Positions 32,823 to 37,650 of a stretch of 37,650 nucleotides of DNA are shown here, one piece after another. The stretch comes from Micromonospora deserti (GTDB taxonomy: Bacteria; Actinomycetota; Actinomycetes; Mycobacteriales; Micromonosporaceae), in contig NZ_POUB01000032.1 in NCBI RefSeq assembly GCF_003236335.1, forward strand, positions 1-37,650, written 5' to 3'. Under the pieces are notes generated by a model, which made no database searches, had not been told where the DNA came from, and saw only the letters and a program-made list of their open reading frames with translations. The position numbers were made by a program, and so were the translations under genes. The number at the start of each line of letters is the position of its first letter. Position 1 is the first letter of the stretch.

Positions 32823-32850
32823 GCGACCGCCGCCCGGAGCGGCGGGTCGC
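32823..32850 (+). terminator. hairpin after mycP
   Basis: An 11-bp stem (GCGACCGCCGC with GCGGCGGGTCGC, one bulged G) and a 5-nt loop starts 2 bases beyond the mycP stop. Confidence 0.55.
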
Positions 32851-32908
32851 AGCCCGCGGCCACCGCCGCGTGCGGCACCGGGCCTCCACCTCGTGGGGCA
32901 ACGCGATC

Positions 32909-32951
32909 GGTGGGGGCGGCCCGGCCGCTCTGGACCGGCGCCGCCCCCACC
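32909..32951. terminator. bidirectional terminator between mycP and esx genes
   Basis: A perfect 12-bp stem (GGTGGGGGCGGC / GCCGCCCCCACC) with a 19-nt loop that can itself pair (CCGG / CCGG). It lies 7 bases from the stop of the converging WXG100 gene. Confidence 0.7.
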
Positions 32952-32958
32952 CCGGGCG

Positions 32959-33252
32959 TCACTGGAACAGGCCGACGTTCCTCTTCTCGGTGTCGAGGTA
33001 GTCGGCGGCCGAGTCGTCCACCGCGAGCTTGATGTCGCGCAGCATCGCCTGCAGGTCCTGCGAGGCGGACCGCCACCGGGCCTGCCGCTGCTCGTACGCC
33101 TGCCGGGCCTCGCCCGACCAGCCCGCCACCAGCGGGGCGGCGTCCCGTTCCAGCTGCCCGAGCTGCGAGTCGAGCGTGTTCAGCGCCTTCTGGATGTCCG
33201 CGCTGGCCTGCTGCAACGCGGCGAAGTTGACGACCAGCACACCATGGTCCAT
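32959..33252 (-). CDS. WXG100 family ESX substrate, 97 aa
   Basis: This 97-residue protein is a typical ESAT-6-like helical hairpin. The turn motif is W-S-G at 45-47 (AGWSGEARQAYEQRQARW). The C-terminal export signature Y-x-x-x-D/E appears in DYLDTEKRN. It is probably secreted as a heterodimer with the other WXG100 protein encoded just upstream in the same transcript (27 bases apart). The start is ATG 33252 with GGAGGGAG upstream. The helical amphipathic pattern (FAALQQASADIQKALNTLDS) suits the antiparallel dimer. Its partner EccE and mycosin genes flank it. Whether it is an effector or only part of the machine is unknown. Confidence 0.93.
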   Translation of the reverse strand: MDHGVLVVNFAALQQASADIQKALNTLDSQLGQLERDAAPLVAGWSGEARQAYEQRQARWRSASQDLQAMLRDIKLAVDDSAADYLDTEKRNVGLFQ

Positions 33253-33279
33253 CGGATGTCTCCCTCCGGGTTATCCGGG

Positions 33280-33612
33280 TCAGAGGGGCAGCTGGATGCC
33301 GCCACGGTTAGTGGTGGCCACCCGGCTGGCGGCCTCGGTGTCGGAGACGTCGTACTGCTGGCCGGCGGTGCGGATCGCGATCGCGGTCTCCCGCAGCGCT
33401 CGCTGCAGCGTCGCCTGATCCTGCGCCCACTGCTGCTTGACCTGCTCGAACGACCGCCCGCCGGCGCCGCGCCAGGCCTGCTGCAACACCTCCAGCTCGG
33501 CCATCAGGCTGCTCAGCATCGACTGCAACGACTGGTCGACCTGCTCGAACTTCGCGGCGGTCTGCTGCATCACCGCGGCTTCTGCCTGGGTCTGGGACAC
33601 CCGGGACGTCAC
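33280..33612 (-). CDS. WXG100 family ESX substrate, 110 aa
   Basis: This is the first gene of the esx pair. From GTG 33612, with GAGGAG at 6 bases, the 110-residue protein shows the WXG100 hairpin with the W-x-G turn as W-R-G at 47-49 (LQQAWRGAGGRSF). A Y-x-x-x-D signal occurs in the C-terminal tail (QYDVSDTEAASR), here followed by about 20 more residues, as in EsxB/CFP-10-like partners that carry the secretion signal. It should pair with the 97-residue protein. The frame upstream to 34023 runs through the divergent promoter and the eccE gene and is rejected. Cytoplasmic before export. Confidence 0.93.
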   Translation of the reverse strand: MTSRVSQTQAEAAVMQQTAAKFEQVDQSLQSMLSSLMAELEVLQQAWRGAGGRSFEQVKQQWAQDQATLQRALRETAIAIRTAGQQYDVSDTEAASRVATTNRGGIQLPL

Positions 33613-33766
33613 CTCGTCTCCTCGGTCGTGGCGGGCCGCCCGCGCGGCCGCTCGGGGAACCGCCGCTCCTGCCGACGGGGGTCGAGCGCGGCGGGCGTGG
33701 GGGTCAGCGGAACTCGTCGCTGACGGTAGCGGCCCGGTCGCCGTTGTGCTACCCCAGTTGCTCCCC

Positions 33767-33824
33767 TGTGGACAACCGGGACGACCCGCGGTCCGCCCCG
33801 CCGCTACCATGGGCTGCACCCATG
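33767..33824. promoter_or_regulatory. esx/eccE divergent region with DnaA-like box and inverted repeat
   Basis: The 242-base gap between divergent esx and eccE holds TGTGGACAA (33767-33775), the same nonamer as at 13583 and 13602. It also has the inverted repeat CATGGG-CTGCA-CCCATG (33808-33824), 31 bases before eccE. TACCAT (33805-33810) could be the eccE -10, overlapped by the repeat. Confidence 0.4.
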
Positions 33825-33854
33825 TCGCGGCGAGTGATCGGCTGAGGAGGTCGG

Positions 33855-35720
33855 GTGACGGCCACCACCACCGCGGGACCGCACCGGGCGGCCAGCGGCC
33901 GTGCCCCGCAGCCGCCCCCGGACGTCGCCGTCGCGGCCCGCCGCACCCCGCTTCCCCCACAGTGGATCCCGGCCGGTCGCCGGTCCCGCGCCGGTGTGCG
34001 GGCGGGCCAGGTCGTCGCCGCACAGGTCGCCGTGGCCGTCCTCACCGCCGGTGCCGGGCGGGGGGCGCTGGCGGCCTTGGCCGCCGTCGCGGTCGCCGGG
34101 CTGCTGCTGCCGGTCGCCTGGGTGCGGCTGCGGGGGCGGTGGCTCTTCGAGTGGCTGGGCACCGGCGTCGGCTACCTGACCCGCCGCCGGGCACTTCCGC
34201 CGGCCGCCGGGCCGGCCGCGCTACTGGAGCTGGTCGACCCGGGCGCGGTGGTGTGCCCGGTCGAGCTCGCCGGCGTGCCGGCCGCCGTGCTGGACGACGC
34301 CAGCGGGATGGTGGCCCTGCTGGAGATCGGCGATCCGGCCGACCTGCTCGGTGACGGTCCACGCGCGCTGCCCCACCCGGCGTCGCTGCTGCCGGCGGCC
34401 ACGCCGGACAGCCCGCCGGTCCGCGTCCAGCTCCTGCTCACCGCGACACCGGCGCCGGCCGGCGCCGCGGCCGGTGGCACGGTCGCCACGTCGTACCGTC
34501 AGCTCACCGAGGGGCGGTTGGCCGGTCGGGACCGGGTCGTGCTCGCCGTGCGGGTGCTGCGGGCCGACGGCTGGGCCGGGGAGGATCTGCGCCGGGCGCT
34601 CTCCGGCACGGTGCGCCGGATCGTCCGCCGGCTGGGGCCGGCCCCGGCCCGGCCGCTCGGTGAACACGCGGCGCTGCGGGTGATGGCGGAGTTGGCCCAC
34701 CACGACGACCGGCCGGTCCAGGAGTCCTGGCAGGCGGTGCGCTGCGGGGACCTGCTCCAGACCACCTTCCGGCTACGACGTTGGCCCGACCCGCGTACCG
34801 ACGGCGGCCGCCGACTGGCGTCCCGGCTGCTGACGCTGCCGGCCAGCGCCAGCACGGTGTCGCTGTGCGCGGGGCCGTGGCACGGCGCCGACCCTGCGAC
34901 GGCGCCGACCGAGCTGACCGTACGGCTGGCCGCCGGCACCGCGGCGGAGCTCTCGGCGGCGGCCCAGGCGCTGCGCGGGACCGTGGTCGACGCCGGCGGC
35001 GAGGTGCAGCGGCTCGACGGGGAGCAGCTGTCCGGGCTCGCCGGCACGCTGCCGCTCGCGGTGGCCGGCGCCGGGGGTCCCGGGCCGGCGCCCGAAGGGT
35101 TGGAGCTGGTCGCCGGCGAGGCGGGGCTGATGGTGGGCGCCAACCGGCACGGCGGCGCGGTCGCCATCCGGCTGTTCCGCCCGGAGAACACCCGGGTGAT
35201 GCTCGTCGGCGGGGTCCGCGCCGCGCAGCTCGTGGCGCTGCGAGCCCTGGCGCTCGGCGCCCGGGTGGTGGTGCAGACCGCCCGCCCGGCCAGCTGGGAA
35301 CCGTTCGTCCGCGGCGTCGGCGCACCGGGCGGGACGATCCCGGTGCTCCCGCCGGGCCGGCCCGTCGGCGGCGAACCGGGCTCACCGCTGCGACCGCTGC
35401 TGGTGGTGGTCGACGCCGGGCCCAACCCGTCGGAGCCGGAGCCGGGGCCGCCGTGGCGGGCCACCCTGCTGGTCCGCGACGAGCTGACTCCGGCGGATGC
35501 CGACGCGCTGGGCCGCGCCGACCTGGCCGTACTGCAACCACTCGACCGCACCGAGGCGGCGCTGGCCGGCACCGCGTTGGGGCTCGGCGGCTCCGCGGAG
35601 TGGCTGACCCGGATCCGGGACGACATGGTCGCGGTGGTCAACCGGCGGGCGTTGCGCTGGGCGCTGCTCTCTCCCACCCCGATCGAGTCGCAGCTGATCG
35701 GCCGCCCCGCGCGCCGCTGA
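33855..35720 (+). CDS. eccE: type VII secretion protein EccE
   Basis: This 621-residue membrane protein matches the EccE component of ESX/T7SS (TIGR03923 type). After a Pro/Ala-rich start it has two closely spaced membrane helices at about 50-95 (VVAAQVAVAVLTAGAG and ALAALAAVAVAGLLLPVAW), then LRGRWLFEWLGTGVGYLTRR, followed by a large soluble region with no catalytic motif, which in ESX-5 stands at the periphery of the core complex. Its length agrees with actinobacterial EccE proteins. The start GTG 33855 has AGGAGG 5 bases upstream. EccB, EccC and EccD are not present in the window, so the rest of the core must be elsewhere. Confidence 0.85.
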   Translation: MTATTTAGPHRAASGRAPQPPPDVAVAARRTPLPPQWIPAGRRSRAGVRAGQVVAAQVAVAVLTAGAGRGALAALAAVAVAGLLLPVAWVRLRGRWLFEWLGTGVGYLTRRRALPPAAGPAALLELVDPGAVVCPVELAGVPAAVLDDASGMVALLEIGDPADLLGDGPRALPHPASLLPAATPDSPPVRVQLLLTATPAPAGAAAGGTVATSYRQLTEGRLAGRDRVVLAVRVLRADGWAGEDLRRALSGTVRRIVRRLGPAPARPLGEHAALRVMAELAHHDDRPVQESWQAVRCGDLLQTTFRLRRWPDPRTDGGRRLASRLLTLPASASTVSLCAGPWHGADPATAPTELTVRLAAGTAAELSAAAQALRGTVVDAGGEVQRLDGEQLSGLAGTLPLAVAGAGGPGPAPEGLELVAGEAGLMVGANRHGGAVAIRLFRPENTRVMLVGGVRAAQLVALRALALGARVVVQTARPASWEPFVRGVGAPGGTIPVLPPGRPVGGEPGSPLRPLLVVVDAGPNPSEPEPGPPWRATLLVRDELTPADADALGRADLAVLQPLDRTEAALAGTALGLGGSAEWLTRIRDDMVAVVNRRALRWALLSPTPIESQLIGRPARR

Positions 35721-35783
35721 GGACGTCGGGTCCCCAGAGATCACGGGTTCCCCCGGTGGCCCCGGCGTGGCACGATCCCCGCC

Positions 35784-36170
35784 ATGGGTTTTCTGAAAGG
35801 GCTGCTGATCCGGCTCGGTAGCACGGCCGTCGCCTTCTGGCTGGCCACGCTGCTCATCCCCGGCATCACGCTGGATTCGGACTCCGCCACCGAGACGGTC
35901 ACCACGCTGATCCTCGTCGCGGTGATCTTCGGCGTGGTCAACGCGGTGCTCCAGCCGGTCATCAAGACCGTCGGCTGTGGCTTCTACCTGCTGACTCTCG
36001 GGCTGATCGCACTGGTCGTCAACGGGCTGCTCTTCCTGCTGACCAGCTGGATCGCCGAGCAGGCGGAGCTGCCGTTCCACGTGGACGGGTTCTGGCCGGC
36101 CGCCGTGCTGGGCGCGCTCTTCGTCGGCATCGTCACCTGGATCCTCGGCGCGCTCCTCGACCGGGACTGA
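35784..36170 (+). CDS. PF04020-type membrane protein (phage holin family 4 superfamily)
   Basis: This 128-residue protein has four predicted membrane helices (about 7-26, 37-60, 66-90 and 105-125) and the pattern typical of the PF04020 family, often labelled phage holin. Characteristic parts are LLIRLGSTAVAFWLATLLIPG at the start, VIFGVVNAVLQPVIKTV near 50-66, GFYLLTLGLIALVVNGLL, and FWPAAVLGALFVGIVTWILGALL. There are no phage genes nearby and the name should not be taken as function. It is a chromosomal membrane protein of unknown role. ATG 35784 is the only sensible start; a Shine-Dalgarno is not obvious. Confidence 0.88.
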   Translation: MGFLKGLLIRLGSTAVAFWLATLLIPGITLDSDSATETVTTLILVAVIFGVVNAVLQPVIKTVGCGFYLLTLGLIALVVNGLLFLLTSWIAEQAELPFHVDGFWPAAVLGALFVGIVTWILGALLDRD

Positions 36171-36235
36171 CGCGACCGGGCGGGCGGCCCGACAGCTCAG
36201 GGGAATTGGCTGGCGCGGGCGCGGGGTGGCCGGAC

Positions 36236-36241
36236 TAGCGT
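36236..36241 (+). promoter_or_regulatory. -10-like element for a leaderless GNAT transcript
   Basis: TAGCGT sits 6 bases before GTG 36248 with no ribosome site. It is identical in word and spacing to the element before the Rv3662c-like gene at 15934. Confidence 0.45.
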
Positions 36242-36247
36242 GGCGGG

Positions 36248-36748
36248 GTGCTCACCCTGACCCGCCACGACGGCTACCTGCTCAGCACCGATCCCGAGCG
36301 CATCGACCTGGATCTGGTGCACCGCTGGCTCTCCACCGACGCGTACTGGGCGATCGGGCGGAGCCGGGAGACGATGGCGAAGGCGTTCGCCGGCTCGGTG
36401 CCGTTCGGCGTGTACCGCCCCGGCGACGGCCGTCAGGTCGCGGTGGCCCGGACGGTCACCGACCGGGCCACCTTCGCCTGGCTCTGCGACGTCTACGTGG
36501 ACCCCGCCGAACGCGGCCGGGGCCTGGGCACCTGGCTGGCCGGCATGGTCCGCGACCACCTCGACGGGCTGGGCGTCCGGCGGATCCTGCTGGCCACCCG
36601 CGACGCCCACGCGGTGTATGAGAAGGTCGGCTTCACCCCGATGACCGATCCGCACCGCTGGCTGCAGCTCGACCGGCGGGACCAGCCGGTGAGCCCGGTC
36701 ACCGGCAAGGAGCCGGGCGACCAGCCGCCCCTTACGGTGGAGGCGTGA
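36248..36748 (+). CDS. GNAT family N-acetyltransferase
   Basis: This 166-residue protein has the GNAT fold. Residues 10-60 include the N-terminal strand and helix (YLLSTDPERIDLDLVHRWLS). The core strand FAWLCDVYVDPAERGRGLGTWL holds the acetyl-CoA pyrophosphate loop RGRGLG near 95-100. VRRILLATRDAHAVYEKVGF is the C-terminal core, with the Tyr that commonly serves as general acid. The substrate is unknown. A variable tail of about 25 residues follows. The start is GTG 36248, supported by the leaderless spacing. Its stop overlaps the start of the transporter gene (GTGA), so the two genes are translationally coupled. Confidence 0.9.
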   Translation: MLTLTRHDGYLLSTDPERIDLDLVHRWLSTDAYWAIGRSRETMAKAFAGSVPFGVYRPGDGRQVAVARTVTDRATFAWLCDVYVDPAERGRGLGTWLAGMVRDHLDGLGVRRILLATRDAHAVYEKVGFTPMTDPHRWLQLDRRDQPVSPVTGKEPGDQPPLTVEA

Positions 36749-37650
36749 CGCCACTCCGCCTCGGATACCTCTACGGCTTCGGCGCGTACCTGCTGTGGGG
36801 ATTCTTCCCGCTCTACCTCAAGCTGCTGCGCCCGGCCGGGCCGCTGGAGGTCCTGGCCCACCGGATCGTCTGGTCGGTGGTCTTCGTCGCCCTGCTGCTG
36901 GCCGCGCTGCGCAACGTCGGCTTCCTGCGCGCGCTGCTGCGCCGGCCGCGCGCGCTGACCGGCATCGGTGCCGCCGCCGCGCTGATCGCGATCAACTGGG
37001 GCACCTACATCTACGGCGTCAACTCCGACCGGGTGGTGGAGACCGCCCTCGGCTACTTCATCAACCCGCTGGTGGTGGTGCTGCTCGGGGTGACCGTGCT
37101 GCGCGAGCGGCTGCGCCCGGCGCAGTGGGCGGCGCTGGGCGTCGGCGGGCTGGCCGTGGCGGTGCTCACCGTCGACTACGGCCGGCTGCCGTACCTGGCG
37201 CTGACCCTGGCCCTGAGCTTCGCCGGGTACGGCCTGGTCAAGAAGCGGCTCGGGCTGCCCGCCGCGGAGGGCCTGTTCGTCGAGTCGGCGGTGCTGGCGC
37301 TGCCCGCGCTGGCGTACCTGGGCTGGCTCGCCGCCACCGGCGGCGCCGCCTTCGGCCGGATCTCGGTCGGGCACACCGTGCTGCTGGTCGCGGCCGGCGC
37401 GGCCACCGCGATCCCGCTGCTGCTCTTCGCCGGGGCGGCCAACCGGCTGCCGCTCACCGGGCTCGGCATGCTCCAGTACCTCGCCCCGATCCTCCAGCTG
37501 GGCTGCGGGGTGCTCGTCTTCCACGAGCCGATGCCGCCGGCCCGGCTGGCCGGCTTCGCCCTGGTCTGGCTCGCGCTGATCGTCTTCACCGCCGACGCCC
37601 TGCGCCACGCCCGCCGCCGGCACGCCGCCCCGCCCCCAACTCCCCAGCAC
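36745..37650 (+). CDS. rarD: RarD/EamA-type transporter (3' end beyond window)
   Basis: The frame opens at GTG 36745, overlapping the GNAT stop, and stays open to the end of the window (302 codons, no stop seen). It reads MTPLRLGYLYGFGAYLLWGF, then hydrophobic segments typical of a ten-helix EamA/DMT transporter. The RarD signatures are LAHRIVWSVVF, AINWGTYIYGVN, ETALGYFINPL, and later GLGMLQYLAPILQ with FHEPM. It is an integral membrane protein; the substrate in actinomycetes is unknown (E. coli RarD was linked to chloramphenicol sensitivity). The final visible residues (HARRRHAAPPPTPQH) look like a basic C-terminal tail, so little is missing. No large minus-strand gene is needed here. Confidence 0.92.
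   Translation, partial: MTPLRLGYLYGFGAYLLWGFFPLYLKLLRPAGPLEVLAHRIVWSVVFVALLLAALRNVGFLRALLRRPRALTGIGAAAALIAINWGTYIYGVNSDRVVETALGYFINPLVVVLLGVTVLRERLRPAQWAALGVGGLAVAVLTVDYGRLPYLALTLALSFAGYGLVKKRLGLPAAEGLFVESAVLALPALAYLGWLAATGGAAFGRISVGHTVLLVAAGAATAIPLLLFAGAANRLPLTGLGMLQYLAPILQLGCGVLVFHEPMPPARLAGFALVWLALIVFTADALRHARRRHAAPPPTPQH

Noticed and set aside
35784..36170. Prophage remnant suggested by a holin-type protein
   Set aside because: PF04020 proteins are common chromosomal membrane proteins and no other phage gene is present.
36493..37650. Minus-strand 385-codon frame at the window end
   Set aside because: The plus strand encodes rarD with many membrane helices and a coupled start; the minus frame is a Gln/Arg/Gly-rich shadow.

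Overview
The window comes from a very high-GC Gram-positive actinomycete, most likely Micromonospora or a close relative in Micromonosporaceae. The evidence is the base composition, frequent GTG starts, ATGA/GTGA/TGATG gene overlaps, and a gene order that I recall as shared with Streptomyces and Mycobacterium. No tRNA, rRNA, CRISPR array, transposase or phage cluster was seen.

Left part (1-7700). The window opens inside an ettA reading frame that breaks directly after the second LSGG signature and runs into the 3' end of an oppositely oriented lipoprotein gene. Next come a K+-independent proton-pumping pyrophosphatase (hppA) and a BldG anti-anti-sigma factor with its RsbW-like partner. Divergent from these is the DECH-box helicase of the actinobacterial 'helicase/secretion neighbourhood', followed by a LURP-one/tubby-like protein.

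Middle part (7700-18200). After an intergenic block of five 20-22 bp tandem repeats lies a compact Tad (Flp-type pilus/secretion) operon on the minus strand: cpaE/ssd, tadA, tadB, tadC, a Flp-like pilin too short for most ORF callers, tadE and a second TadE-like protein. Nearly all of these genes overlap by a few bases. Upstream of cpaE are two DnaA-box-like nonamers and a clear 6C small RNA (two perfect hairpins with C-runs in their loops, plus a possible third). A HAD-IB phosphatase, an Rv3662c-like degenerate Fic-type protein and acetyl-CoA synthetase (acsA) follow. The order Ssd - 6C RNA - HAD - Rv3662c-like - Acs resembles the M. tuberculosis Rv3660c-Rv3667 region.

Protease block (18200-26700). 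Three consecutive secreted M6 (immune inhibitor A-like) metalloproteases sit head to tail. Each has a signal peptide, a D-x-D-x-D-G calcium-type loop and an HExxHxxGxxD zinc site. Each is followed by a strong terminator. The second and third have palindromic elements upstream, which suggests separately controlled paralogues rather than one operon.

Right part (26700-37650). This holds a small lipoprotein, an EphE-like alpha/beta hydrolase without the usual nucleophile Asp, and a type VII secretion (ESX) cluster: mycosin, two WXG100 proteins and EccE. No EccB, EccC or EccD is in view. Divergent from the mycosin is a 905-residue protein with two SseB domains, a long disordered Pro-rich linker and a distinct C-terminal domain. 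It is translationally coupled to a 121-residue partner. This pair next to the ESX genes is the best candidate for an uncharacterised system here. The window ends with a PF04020-type membrane protein, a GNAT acetyltransferase and a RarD/EamA transporter cut by the window edge.

A recurring feature is TAnnnT placed 6-8 bases before an ATG/GTG with no Shine-Dalgarno sequence. It suggests leaderless transcription of at least five genes here.
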